From Colwellia sp. 20A7 (GTDB lineage Bacteria; Pseudomonadota; Gammaproteobacteria; Enterobacterales; Alteromonadaceae), in NCBI RefSeq assembly GCF_009832865.1, contig NZ_CP047130.1, forward strand, positions 3,286,001 through 3,350,000: a DNA stretch of 64,000 nucleotides, read 5' to 3'. The notes beneath the pieces are model-generated. The model did not search any database and had not been told where the DNA came from. It saw nothing but the letters and a program-made list of their open reading frames with translations. Position numbers and translations under genes: made by a program. Shown here in pieces: positions 50,721 to 61,200 of the stretch; the first letter of the stretch is position 1; each line of letters opens with the position of its first letter.

Positions 50721-51026
50721 ATGACCCATAACTTTAAAGATACCCCCCCTGACAATAAAGAAGCAAAAAAGTTAATTGAGCAGCATAAAAAACTTGTTCA
50801 TACCGATAATATTAAGGTTATTTCACATGTACAACGTGAGTCCGATGATTGGGTTATTAATACGCTTATGCTGGAAGACATAAGTGTTGCTTTTAAATAT
50901 AAACGAAAAAAATTATATAAAAGTTTAAAAGGGCAACGCGTAAATATTACTTACTACCCAGACAATGAAAATATCGCAGGATTTGATATTGAAGTAATGA
51001 GAATAGTTAGAATAAAGGTCTCCTAA
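50721..51026 (+). CDS. Conserved hypothetical protein, unknown function
   Basis: This 101-aa soluble protein has no signal peptide or membrane segment. The N-terminus is helical and lysine-rich (NKEAKKLIEQHKKLVH); the rest is strand-rich (VINTLMLEDISVAFKYKRKKLYKSL, INITYYPDN-like, VMRIVRIKVS), suggesting a small beta-barrel or OB-like fold. A TTG at 50715 is in frame, but ATG 50721 has AGG at about 8 nt. I do not recognise a family and the neighbours do not help. Confidence 0.7.
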   Translation: MTHNFKDTPPDNKEAKKLIEQHKKLVHTDNIKVISHVQRESDDWVINTLMLEDISVAFKYKRKKLYKSLKGQRVNITYYPDNENIAGFDIEVMRIVRIKVS

Positions 51027-51306
51027 TCTACATAAATGGGATCTAATTACGTACTTAAAAATAAAGCTTACTTATATCTAGATGCGATAAGTAAAATAGT
51101 TTTTACTTATATTCAATATAAAAAGAACTTATTTTCACCTTTTATTGCCTATTTACCGATCAAACCTTGACGAATGAGCTGGTATCTTACATAAATAGGT
51201 TATCGACTATTATAATTTTTTAATGTCGAATGTTTATTTAGTGAACAATAATAAATTTATATAAAATAGCTAAATAATTAATCGGGGACTGCAAGAGGAA
51301 GTTGTT

Positions 51307-51906
51307 ATGATATTAAATCATATTTGGGGTTTATATACTCACCCAAAAGACGAATGGCAAACAATTGAAAAGCGCCATGAAAGTTTAACCTATAGCATGA
51401 TACATATTTTAGTCGTTGCACTCATTCCTACTATTTGTGGATATTATGCTGCTGCACATATAGGTTGGACAATAGGTGTTGGTGACCCAATAAAAATAAA
51501 CCAAAGTAGCGCTCAATTAATGGCAGTGGCACTATATTGCGCTTTAATTGTTGGTGTATTAGCACTCGCCTACTTAATTCAATGGATGGCAAAAACCTTT
51601 GATGCAAAACCAAGTTTCGTACAATCATTAGAGCTTGCCGCATATACTTCAACACCTATGTTAATGGTTGGTATTGCTGCATTGTACCCAGTACTTTGGT
51701 TTGTCGCGTTAGCTGGGGTTGCCGCTGTATGTTATTCCATTTATTTATTATATTCAGGTGTACCTATTATGATGAATATTCCTGAAGAAAAAGGCTTTAT
51801 ATATTCAAGTTCAGTAGTAACCTGTGGTTTGGTTCTGTTGGTAGGAATGATGGCATTTAGTGCGATAATGTGGTCTATGGGGTTTGGACCAGAATACATT
51901 TCTTAA
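51307..51906 (+). CDS. Yip1-domain inner-membrane protein
   Basis: The 199-aa protein opens with the Yip1-family phrase NHIWGLYTHPKDEWQTIEKRHES, then has five membrane segments (about 32-52, 70-92, 115-133, 135-152, 168-192). The segment with SFVQSLELAAYTSTPMLMVGIAAL is typical of bacterial Yip1 proteins. Their function is not well known. It is transcribed alone with a terminator and is convergent with purF. Confidence 0.88.
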   Translation: MILNHIWGLYTHPKDEWQTIEKRHESLTYSMIHILVVALIPTICGYYAAAHIGWTIGVGDPIKINQSSAQLMAVALYCALIVGVLALAYLIQWMAKTFDAKPSFVQSLELAAYTSTPMLMVGIAALYPVLWFVALAGVAAVCYSIYLLYSGVPIMMNIPEEKGFIYSSSVVTCGLVLLVGMMAFSAIMWSMGFGPEYIS

Positions 51907-51968
51907 CAAATTATTTAGCTAGTTACGTACCTTAACTAGTAGTTTAAGAATTGCTAATAACATCAGAG

Positions 51969-52006
51969 TAACGAGTAGCTAATTGAAAATTAATCGCTAC
52001 TCGTTA
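51969..52006. terminator. Terminator between the Yip1 gene and purF
   Basis: TAACGAGTAGC and GCTACTCGTTA form a perfect 11-bp stem followed by TCTTTTT on the plus strand. Confidence 0.8.
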
Positions 52007-52054
52007 TCTTTTTACTCTACAGCTTAGCTAGAAGTATCTCTATATAACGTAAAG

Positions 52055-53572
52055 TTATTCTGCACCTTCATTGTACATATCAATAACAGTATCAGCATTT
52101 TTATCAGATTCTTCTTTACTGCTATTATTTCTTTGTGCATCAAGTTTTTCTAAATAGGCATTGTCTATATCGTTAGTCACATAGATACCATCGAATACAG
52201 AGGTATCAAAGCTTTTGATTTCAGGGTTCCCTGCTCCCACAGCAATAACTAAGTCTTCAATAGATTGATAAATAAGTTTATCAGCACCAATTAATTCACA
52301 AACGTCATCAACGTCACGACCATGTGCAATCAATTCGTTAGCGCTTGGCATATCTATACCGTAAACATTCGGGAAACGTACTTCAGGAGCAGCAGAAGCA
52401 AAATAAACTTTATTAGCACCTGATGCACGAGCCATTTCAATAATTTGCTCAGAGGTTGTGCCACGTACAACAGAATCATCTACGAGTAAAACATTCTTAC
52501 CTTTAAATTCTGCTCCAATTGCATTCAGCTTTTGACGCACAGACTTTTTACGCTGCTCTTGCCCTGGCATGATAAAAGTACGGCCAATATAGCGGTTTTT
52601 AACAAAGCCTTGACGATAAGGTAAGTTTAATTGTTTGGCGATTTGCAACGCAATATCACATGATGTTTCAGGAATTGGAATAACAACATCTATTTCAACA
52701 TCATCCCATTCTTTGGCTATTTTCTCACCAAGCTTAGTACCCATTTCAACGCGAGAGGCATAAACAGAAATTTTATCAATTGTTGAATCTGGTCGAGCAA
52801 AATAAACAAACTCAAAAATACATGGGCTATAGTTGGGCTTATCAAAACATTGTTGGCTATGGATTTGACCATTTTCTGAGAAGAATATGGCTTCACCAGG
52901 AGCTACATCACGAACGAATTCAAATGAACAAGCATCAAGAGCTACAGACTCCGATGCTATCATGTATTCAATACCATGCTCAGTTTCACGCTTACCAAAA
53001 ACTAATGGTCTGATTCCATTTGGATCACGAAAAGCAACCATGCCATAACCAATGATTAAAGCTACAGTAGCATAAGCACCACGAACTCGTTTATGCACAT
53101 TAGAAATAGCAGTAAAGATATCATCTGGTGTTAACGAAACACTTTCACTTTGCTGTAATTCGTGCCCTAGAATATTTAATAATAATTCTGAATCAGATGT
53201 AGTATTTACATGGCGGCGAGCTTTAGTGTTAAGCCAGGTTTTTAACTCATCCGCATTGGTTAAGTTACCATTATGCGCTAAAGATATACCATAAGGTGAG
53301 TTGGCATAGAAAGGTTGAGCTTCTGACGAACTAGAGGTGCCTGCGGTCGGATAACGAACATGGCCAATCCCTATATTGCCTTGTAATCTAAGCATATGAC
53401 GTGTATGAAAAACGTCTTTAACTAAACCATTACCTTTTCTTAGACGAAATGTATTGTCATGGATAGTAACAATACCGGCAGCATCTTGTCCTCGATGCTG
53501 TAACACTGTTAATCCGTCATACAAATATTGATTAACCGGGGTTTTACCGACAATACCAACAATACCACACAT
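52055..53572 (-). CDS. purF: Amidophosphoribosyltransferase
   Basis: PurF makes phosphoribosylamine from PRPP and glutamine, the first committed step of purine synthesis. The N-terminal nucleophile is Cys2 (MCGIVGIVG), and the Ntn-glutaminase motifs [11 protein letters not shown] and HNGNLTN follow. The PRTase domain has the PRPP loop [17 protein letters not shown]. The length, 505 aa, matches the E. coli type, which has no propeptide or iron-sulfur cluster. It is downstream of cvpA (47 nt), the classic cvpA-purF operon. Confidence 0.98.
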   Translation of the reverse strand: MCGIVGIVGKTPVNQYLYDGLTVLQHRGQDAAGIVTIHDNTFRLRKGNGLVKDVFHTRHMLRLQGNIGIGHVRYPTAGTSSSSEAQPFYANSPYGISLAHNGNLTNADELKTWLNTKARRHVNTTSDSELLLNILGHELQQSESVSLTPDDIFTAISNVHKRVRGAYATVALIIGYGMVAFRDPNGIRPLVFGKRETEHGIEYMIASESVALDACSFEFVRDVAPGEAIFFSENGQIHSQQCFDKPNYSPCIFEFVYFARPDSTIDKISVYASRVEMGTKLGEKIAKEWDDVEIDVVIPIPETSCDIALQIAKQLNLPYRQGFVKNRYIGRTFIMPGQEQRKKSVRQKLNAIGAEFKGKNVLLVDDSVVRGTTSEQIIEMARASGANKVYFASAAPEVRFPNVYGIDMPSANELIAHGRDVDDVCELIGADKLIYQSIEDLVIAVGAGNPEIKSFDTSVFDGIYVTNDIDNAYLEKLDAQRNNSSKEESDKNADTVIDMYNEGAE

Positions 53573-53619
53573 GAATTTTTCTCCGCTGGGAAATTAGCTA
53601 ATAGTTTTATAAATTAACG

Positions 53620-54102
53620 TTATGTTAGAAAACTTGATGATTGTTTGAGATACTCAAAAAACCATTCAACAACCAACCTGAATTCAGGTATTAATTGTGA
53701 ACTTTTCCACCACTCAGTTGTTGCTGCACCAGTGAAAGCATCCATAAAGAATAACACTGCACTGATAATTAATACGCCACGCAATGCACCAAATACAAGT
53801 CCTAGAACGCGATCGGTGCCAGATAACCCTGTTTTCCTTACTAACTGTCCAATAAGATAGTTAATTAAAGCACCCAAGATTAAAGTAGTTATAAATAAAA
53901 TTGCGATTGCGGCTGCATTTCGCAAAAATTGATCAGAGATATTAGTAAGAAGGTTAGCTAGATTTGCATAAAAGGTACTTGCAATAAAAAAAGCACCTAT
54001 CCAGATAATTAACGATACAGCTTCTTTTGCAAAGCCACGTACCAAGCTAATTAGTGTTGACATGCCTATTACGGCTAAAATGGCGTAATCTATCCAAACC
54101 AT
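53620..54102 (-). CDS. cvpA: Colicin V production protein CvpA
   Basis: CvpA is an inner-membrane protein of unclear function, needed for colicin V export and for envelope robustness in several species. The 160-aa protein has four hydrophobic segments and the family motif [23 protein letters not shown] (here with KTGLSGTDR). The start [27 protein letters not shown] is typical. It is cotranscribed with purF and follows the SPOR-domain gene. Confidence 0.95.
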   Translation of the reverse strand: MVWIDYAILAVIGMSTLISLVRGFAKEAVSLIIWIGAFFIASTFYANLANLLTNISDQFLRNAAAIAILFITTLILGALINYLIGQLVRKTGLSGTDRVLGLVFGALRGVLIISAVLFFMDAFTGAATTEWWKSSQLIPEFRLVVEWFFEYLKQSSSFLT

Positions 54103-54186
54103 GGTTTAAGTTTCTCATTCGTTAGAGGCGCGCATTCTATCAGAATCAAAAAACAAATGCCCAACCTTTTGGCTGTAATACTGTTA

Positions 54187-54822
54187 TTAATTTGGGTAAA
54201 ATCGAGAAACTTTACCCTGTACATTTGTTAGTTTTTTTAATGCTGGAATTTTTTTAGTTAAGGATGCTTCAATGAGTTCAGGTCCAACAAAAACTTTTGT
54301 TAAAGTACCTTTTTTAGTTTGAATAGGCTTAGTAAAAACAGTATACCCATTACTTTTTAATTTGTTCACTAGCTCTTCAACATTACTTTTATTTCTAAAG
54401 CTGCCAAGTTGAATAACCCAAGCTTCTTTGTTAACTGCTTTGGCTGGTTTTTGTCCTAAGACAGGTTTACTAATTGCTGAATCATTTTCTATTTTTTCAG
54501 GCTTATTTGCCGGCGTCACTTTAGTTATTTGATCATCAAGAATAGTATTTTCACTATTGCTATTATCCGCCTGTAATTGATCATCTATTGCTTGTTCATT
54601 TGAAACACTAGGGGCTTCTTGCTTTACTAAGGCTTCATTTGGGAATGGTTCTTGGGTTGTTTTTCCCGTAAAAGCAGGAGCTTGTGGAATTGCATCGAAG
54701 TCTGCTTGATTAGACTGTTTTTTGCCATCAAGTATATCAGGTAAGAAAATAACGATTGCTGCAGCAACAATAATGGTACCAACAAGACGATTTTGAAACG
54801 GTGTAGACAAACGATACTCCAA
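54187..54822 (-). CDS. dedD: SPOR-domain protein, DedD type
   Basis: DedD is a septal protein that binds denuded peptidoglycan at the division site. The 211-aa sequence has an N-terminal membrane anchor (about 13-28, RLVGTIIVAAAIVIFLPDIL), a polar linker (about 35-130), and a C-terminal SPOR domain (about 130-208) with WVIQLGSFRNKSNVEELVNKLKSNGYTVF. Position between folC and cvpA is the same as in E. coli, which supports the name. Confidence 0.92.
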   Translation of the reverse strand: MEYRLSTPFQNRLVGTIIVAAAIVIFLPDILDGKKQSNQADFDAIPQAPAFTGKTTQEPFPNEALVKQEAPSVSNEQAIDDQLQADNSNSENTILDDQITKVTPANKPEKIENDSAISKPVLGQKPAKAVNKEAWVIQLGSFRNKSNVEELVNKLKSNGYTVFTKPIQTKKGTLTKVFVGPELIEASLTKKIPALKKLTNVQGKVSRFYPN

Positions 54823-54839
54823 ATAACTTAAGCTATAGT

Positions 54840-56324
54840 CTAAATTAAAAGCTGCCTAATTTCGGCAACCGTGTAAAAAGAGCCAAAAACAAGAATCAAG
54901 TCGTTCGATTCACTTTTAAGATTAGCCATTTTAAATGCCTGAGTAATATTGTCAAAGCAATTGATAGAATTAGTAAAATGAGACAGCTCTTTCACCATCA
55001 ATTCAGACGTTGCAGCCCTTGGAACCATTAATGGTGCTACATACCATTCATCCACAGCGCTATTAAAGGGACTTAACGTATTTGCGATATCTTTATCTGC
55101 TAACATAGCAACAACGGCAATAATTCGTTGATATTGGTTTTGAGCTTTAAACTGAGCTATTTTTTCTGCTAAATATCGACCAGCATGAGGATTATGACCA
55201 ACATCGAGCATAACATCACATTGTTGTGTAAAAGTAGTATCGAGCAAATCATTATGTTCAAGCTTATCTGCTTGATGATCTTTACCTTTAAATAACTCTG
55301 TTCTACCTGCAACTTGGGTATTTGAAATTAATCTATTAACTTTTTGGGTAGTTAACTGCACACCAAGTTGTTTTAAGACCATTAATGCTGTAACAACATT
55401 ATCTTGAGGAATATGTGTCGCAATAAGATTATTCAAATAACATTGTGTTTTTTGATTATTTTTGTCGACTTCAATAAATTGAAGCTGCCAACTTGGTTCT
55501 GCTGGGTTATTAGATTTATTATCATTCGCAATGAAAAAGTCTTTATTACGTACTTTGACTTTACCTAATGCTAGTTGAAGACTGACTTCGTTAGTCGTTT
55601 CATTTATTCGCTTAGCGTAATCTAGTACAGATTGAGGTACATTAGGGTCACCAATAATAATATGCTGATCACCACGCATAATACCTGCTTTTTCAAAGCC
55701 AATCGTTTCTCTATCATTACCAAGGAAAGCTTGATGATCAAGATCAATCGTTGTTATAACAGCCACATCAGCGTCAATAATATTCGTTGCATCAAGACGT
55801 CCACCTAAGCCAACTTCTAAAATAATAACGTCTGGTTTAACCTTCATAAGCACAAGAAATGCGGCTAAGGTTGTATACTCGTAATAGCTTAGAGATATTT
55901 CATCTCTTGCTAGCTCTATTTCTTCAAAAGCAGTAATAAGTGATTGATCATCGATATCACTTTTATTAATACGTAACCTTTCATTAAATTTTTCAATATG
56001 TGGAGATGAGTATACGGCTACAGTTTGTAAACGAGTATTTTCTTTTGAATTATCGCTTTCACTAGCCGTATCATCTACTTTTTGGGACGTGACTTCTTCA
56101 CCAAGTAACGCATTTTCTAAAAATGCGCACGTAGTTCCTTTACCATTAGTACCTGCAACAGTGATTACACAAGCAAAGCTAAAATCAATATTTAACTTTC
56201 TAGCAACTTGGCTAATACGAGCTAGCCCAAGATCAATTTCAGTGCTATGGATGGTTTCTAAATAACAAAGCCACTCATTAAGACTCGTAAAGTCTTTTGA
56301 GTGGCTTTCATTTTGTTTTAACAT
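54840..56324 (-). CDS. folC: Dihydrofolate synthase/folylpolyglutamate synthase
   Basis: FolC adds glutamate to dihydropteroate and to folates. It is a Mur-ligase-fold enzyme with P-loop VAGTNGKGTT (about 59-68), EVGLGGRLDATN (about 167-178), TTIDLDHQAFLG and VMLDVGHNPH. At 494 aa it is about 70 residues longer than E. coli FolC; a polar insertion (TSQKVDDTASESDNSKENTR) after the P-loop helix explains part of this. It follows accD by 33 nt. Confidence 0.96.
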   Translation of the reverse strand: MLKQNESHSKDFTSLNEWLCYLETIHSTEIDLGLARISQVARKLNIDFSFACVITVAGTNGKGTTCAFLENALLGEEVTSQKVDDTASESDNSKENTRLQTVAVYSSPHIEKFNERLRINKSDIDDQSLITAFEEIELARDEISLSYYEYTTLAAFLVLMKVKPDVIILEVGLGGRLDATNIIDADVAVITTIDLDHQAFLGNDRETIGFEKAGIMRGDQHIIIGDPNVPQSVLDYAKRINETTNEVSLQLALGKVKVRNKDFFIANDNKSNNPAEPSWQLQFIEVDKNNQKTQCYLNNLIATHIPQDNVVTALMVLKQLGVQLTTQKVNRLISNTQVAGRTELFKGKDHQADKLEHNDLLDTTFTQQCDVMLDVGHNPHAGRYLAEKIAQFKAQNQYQRIIAVVAMLADKDIANTLSPFNSAVDEWYVAPLMVPRAATSELMVKELSHFTNSINCFDNITQAFKMANLKSESNDLILVFGSFYTVAEIRQLLI

Positions 56325-56357
56325 AAATTAATAGACTTTAGCTAATTTGAGATAATA

Positions 56358-57212
56358 TTATAAAGGGCTAACTTGTCCCGTAAACTTCGCTAACATGCGA
56401 GCTAACGTTTCACGCATATTTCGGCGGTCAACAATCATATCAATTGCGCCTTTTTCTAATAAAAACTCACTGCGTTGAAAGCCTTCTGGTAGTTTTTCAC
56501 GAACAGTTTGTTCAATAACACGCGGACCAGCAAAGCCGATTAATGCTTTTGGCTCGGCAACATTGATATCACCTAACATCGCTAAACTTGCTGAAACACC
56601 ACCCATAGTAGGGTCGGTTAATACAGAAACATAAGGTAAACCTTTTTCACTCATTTTAGCTAATGCCGCACTTGTTTTGGCCATTTGCATTAATGAAAAT
56701 AATGCTTCTTGCATACGGGCACCGCCACTCGCAGAAAAACATATAAAAGGAATGTTATGCTCTAAACAGTATTCAACACCTTTAACGAAACGCGCACCAA
56801 CAACGGAGGCCATAGAGCCACCTAAAAATGCAAATTCAAATGCAGCTACAACAACAGGCATACCGTGAAGCTCACCTTTCATTACAACTAAAGCATCTTT
56901 TTCGCCGGTATTTTTACGCGCGGCACTTAATCTGTCTTTATATCGTTTCGAGTCTTTGAACTTTAAAATATCTTGTGCTTCAAATTCTTCACCTAGCTCT
57001 TGACGATTATCTTGATCAAGAAAACTGTCAATGCGTTTACGCGCACTAATACGCATATGATGATCACATTTTGGACAAACAGATATTTGCCTATCTAGCT
57101 CAACTTTATACAGTACTGCATTACATGAAGAGCACTTACTCCAAACGCCTTCAGGAATATTGCTTTTTTGGGTAGATTTTGCTTTTGGGAGAATTTTTTC
57201 AATCCAGCTCAT
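56358..57212 (-). CDS. accD: Acetyl-CoA carboxylase carboxyltransferase subunit beta
   Basis: AccD with AccA transfers the carboxyl group from biotin to acetyl-CoA, giving malonyl-CoA. The N-terminal zinc ribbon is CSSC...CPKC (about 27-49), and the crotonase-like domain has [27 protein letters not shown] and [15 protein letters not shown], all typical. The length, 284 aa, is slightly short of E. coli (304). It lies between truA and folC. Confidence 0.98.
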   Translation of the reverse strand: MSWIEKILPKAKSTQKSNIPEGVWSKCSSCNAVLYKVELDRQISVCPKCDHHMRISARKRIDSFLDQDNRQELGEEFEAQDILKFKDSKRYKDRLSAARKNTGEKDALVVMKGELHGMPVVVAAFEFAFLGGSMASVVGARFVKGVEYCLEHNIPFICFSASGGARMQEALFSLMQMAKTSAALAKMSEKGLPYVSVLTDPTMGGVSASLAMLGDINVAEPKALIGFAGPRVIEQTVREKLPEGFQRSEFLLEKGAIDMIVDRRNMRETLARMLAKFTGQVSPL

Positions 57213-57386
57213 AATTTTATTTTTGCCTATTGCAACGAATATAAATCAACTTTTTTACTGATAAACCTTCATAAAAAAGTTAAGTAGAATGTGATAACAA
57301 ATATAACCAATAATTAAAACATACTTTAGCCTATATTTTATATAAAAAACTGGTCTGTTTTGTTACTTAATAACGATAATTATAGT

Positions 57387-58169
57387 TTAATTTAAAAATA
57401 ATGGTCCAAACGGTCTTTTCGGCAGGTCAAATTGTCCTGGGTAATCGACTTCAACAAAGTATAAACCTTCTGGTGGCGCAGTTACACCCGCCATACATCG
57501 ATTTTTAAGTTCGAGTACTTCTTTAATCCAAATTGGCTCTTCTTGTGATTGCCCAACACGCATTAAACTACCGACAACATTTCGTACCATGTGATGTAAA
57601 AAAGCGTTCGCTTTTATATCAACAATTATATACTCACCTTGGCGAGTTATTTCACAATGCTTAATAGTACGAACTGGTGAGTGAGATTGACAATGCACTG
57701 TTCGAAATGAAGTGAAATCATGTTTACCAACAAGGTATTGTGCACCTTCTTGCATGAGTTTTTCATCTAACAAGTAATGACAATGGCTAATACCATAACT
57801 TAAAATAGCGGAACGTAATTTATTATTATAAATAATGTAACGGTAGCGCCTTGCGGTAGCACTAAAGCGAGCATGGAAGTCATCACTAACAGCTTTAACC
57901 CAAGTCACAGCGATATCACTAGGTAAGTGAGTATTTACACCTAAAGTCCATGCGATATCTTTACGCTTTTTAGTCGTATCGAAATGAATAACCTGATTAG
58001 TTGCATTAACACCAGTGTCAGTTCGGCCAGCACAAATAACTTCAATAGGCTCATCTGCAATTTTAGATAATGCTTGTTCAACTTTTTGCTGTACGCTAAT
58101 TACGCTTTTTTGCCTCTGCCAACCACAATATTTTTTCCCGTCGTATTCGATACCTAGTGCGTAACGCAT
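57387..58169 (-). CDS. truA: tRNA pseudouridine synthase A (positions 38-40)
   Basis: TruA makes pseudouridine at positions 38-40 in the anticodon arm. The catalytic Asp51 is in [42 protein letters not shown] and the C-terminal [14 protein letters not shown] are family motifs. The length, 260 aa, matches E. coli (270). It lies between fimV and accD as in Pseudomonas and Vibrio. Confidence 0.97.
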   Translation of the reverse strand: MRYALGIEYDGKKYCGWQRQKSVISVQQKVEQALSKIADEPIEVICAGRTDTGVNATNQVIHFDTTKKRKDIAWTLGVNTHLPSDIAVTWVKAVSDDFHARFSATARRYRYIIYNNKLRSAILSYGISHCHYLLDEKLMQEGAQYLVGKHDFTSFRTVHCQSHSPVRTIKHCEITRQGEYIIVDIKANAFLHHMVRNVVGSLMRVGQSQEEPIWIKEVLELKNRCMAGVTAPPEGLYFVEVDYPGQFDLPKRPFGPLFLN

Positions 58170-58278
58170 GTAAACCTCTTAAGCCAACTTTGTATAACTC
58201 AAATTGGCGCATTATCTATTATTTCACTGCGCTATGCCAATACTGTTTAATACCAACTCAGCCAATATTTCTATCGGC

Positions 58279-61200
58279 TTAAGACTCTTCCAATAGCTTT
58301 TTAGCTTCTTCTTGCTGCTGCGTTGTGCCCAACTTGATAACTTCGTTCAAAATGACTTGAGCATTATCCTCGTCACCTATTTCAAGATAGACTTTAGCTA
58401 AATCAAGTTTAGCCGCCATACCACTCTCATCAATATCAACATCAATTAAATTAACATCACGAGTAAATTCAGGGAATTCATTCAATCCAACATCTATATT
58501 GGCTTTTTCATAAGGTTCGTCAAAGCTAACTTCTCCTTGGCTATCTGAGAGTAATGAGTCAACAGAAACAAAGTTATCTTCTTTATTATCATTACTAGCA
58601 AGGCTCTCTGACCCTGTACTATCTTTCTGTGTACTATCATGAGAGTTGAAGTTGTCAAAATCTTCTAATGTAATTTTATCGCTATCATCAGAGTTTTGAT
58701 TAAAATTAGCACTCTGATTAGCAACACTAGACTCTTCTTCAATATTAGCTAGAAGCTCATCAAAATTTAAATTATTTAACTCTTTAATATCATTTATTTC
58801 AGTGGCTTCTGTTACTTTAGTATCACTATCTTTGTCATTATCATTTAATAAATCAGCTAATACATTCTGATCTGAAAAGTCTGGGGATAATTCAATAGCA
58901 TGTTCACTATCTTCCAATAGCTCTTTCAGTGCTTGCTCATCAAAAGCTTCTGAAACTAAGTCATCACCAATATCAAGTTCTTCATCAACTGGGATTTCAC
59001 TTGAGCGCTCCATGTCGGCAATTAGGTCATCAATATCAAAGCCGTCATCATCGATTAACTCATCATCGATTTCATCGTCCGTGCTTTCGCTTAATTGTTC
59101 CATGTCAGCAATTAAATCATCAATGCCAAGTTCTTCATCATCAATTAATTCAGATTCATCGACAAGACCTTCACTTGACTGTTCCATGTCAGCAATTAAA
59201 TCATCAATATCAAGTTCTTCATCATCAATTAATTCAGATTCATCAACAGGACCTTCACTTGACTGTTCCGTGTTAGCAATTAAATCATCAATACCAAGTT
59301 TTTCATCATCAATTAATTCAGATTCATCAACAGAGCCTTCACTTAACTGTTCCGTGTTAGCAATTAAATCATCAATACCAAGTTTTTCATCATCAATTAA
59401 TTCAGATTCATCAACAGGGCCTTCACTTGACTGTTCCGTGTCAGCAATTAAATCATCAATACCAAGTTTTTCATCATCAATTAATTCAGATTCATCAACA
59501 GGACCTTCACTTGACTGTTCCGTGTCAGCAATTAAATCATCAATACCAAGTTTTTCATCATCAATGACATCACTATCTGATTGTGTCGGTTCAGATTCAT
59601 TTAATTCCGGTTCACTCAAATCAGAGTCGTCTTCTGATGATTTATCCAAAATGTCACTAAAATCAGTAGATAATAACGGCGAAATATATTCTTCAGTTAA
59701 ACTTTCAATTTTAGCCTTATTTTCATTGATATCAGATTCATCAATAGCCGCTTGGTCATTACTTTCGTCTGCTGGCACTTCTTTATCATTTAAAGCGGAC
59801 GTTTCATCATTAGTATTCCCACCGATAGAATCTAACAAAGCATCAATATCATCTGGATCGGTTACTTCAGACTCTGATGGCTCTTCGGTAACAGTATCAT
59901 CACTAGTATCCGCACCAATAGAATCTAACAAGGCATCAATATCATCTGGATCGGTTACTTCAGACTCTGACGCCTCTTCGGTAACAGTATCATCACTAGT
60001 ATCCGCACCAATAGAATCTAACAAGGCATCAATATCATCTGGATCGGTTACTTCAGATTCTGATGCCTCTTCTGTCACAGCATCATCATTAGTATCCACA
60101 CCAATAGAATCTAACAAGGCATCAATATCGTCTGGATCGGTTATTTCAGATTCTGATGCCTCTTCTGTCACAGCATCATCATTAGTATCCACACCAATAG
60201 AATCTAACAAGGCATCAATATCGTCTGGATCGGTTATTTCAGATTCTGATACCTCTTCTGTCACAGCATCATCATTAGTATCCACACCAATAGAATCTAA
60301 CAAGGCATCAATATCGTCTGGATCGGTTATTTCAGATTCTGATGCCTCTTCTGTCACAGCATCATCATTAGTATCCACACCAATAGAATCTAACAGGGCA
60401 TCAATATCGTCTGGATCCGTTACTTCAGACTCTGACGGCTCTTCTGTAACACTATCATCACTAGTATCCGAACCAATAGAATCTAACAAGGCATCAATAT
60501 CATCAGGATCCGTTACTTCAGACTCTGACGGCTCTTCTGTAACAATATCATCACTAGTATCCGCGCCAATCGAATCTAACAAGGCATCAATATCGTCTGG
60601 ATCGGTTACTGCAGACTCTGATGCTTCTTCAGAAGTGACTGACGTTTCTTTATCTAATACTAAGTCATCTTCTTCCAGATCATTTGACTCAAGAGCAAGT
60701 CCACCTAAAAGATCATCTAAATCACTTTGATCCAATTCATTATTTACTAAGACATCATCTTCTTGGGCGTCTTCTTTATCGTCTTCGTTCGTCTCCAACA
60801 AAGAATCAAGAGCAGATTGATCTAATTCTCCGCCTTCAAGTAAAGCTGAGTCATCAACTTCTTGGTCAAGTATGATGTCATCTAAATCGTCCAAATCATC
60901 TAAGTCGTCTAAATCATTTAATTCATCATCATCCAGATGTATAACATCACTCTCATCAGCCTCGAGGAGATCTATAGACAAATCGTCATCTAGTAATAGT
61001 TCATCATCTAATGATGAACTATCATCTGATGACAATTCATCATCTAGTAATAATTCATCATCTAGTGATAATTCGTCATCTAGTGATAATTCGTCATCTA
61101 ATGATAATTCGTCATCTAATGATAATTCATCATCTAGTGATAATTCTTCAGGTGCTGAAACTTCTTCAGTTACCTTTTCAGGTTTAGTTTTTTCTTTTAA

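Noticed and set aside
59012..60730. 572-codon serine-rich frame on the plus strand
   Set aside because: It is the antisense shadow of the acidic D/E/S repeats of fimV; such repeats avoid stops on the other strand.
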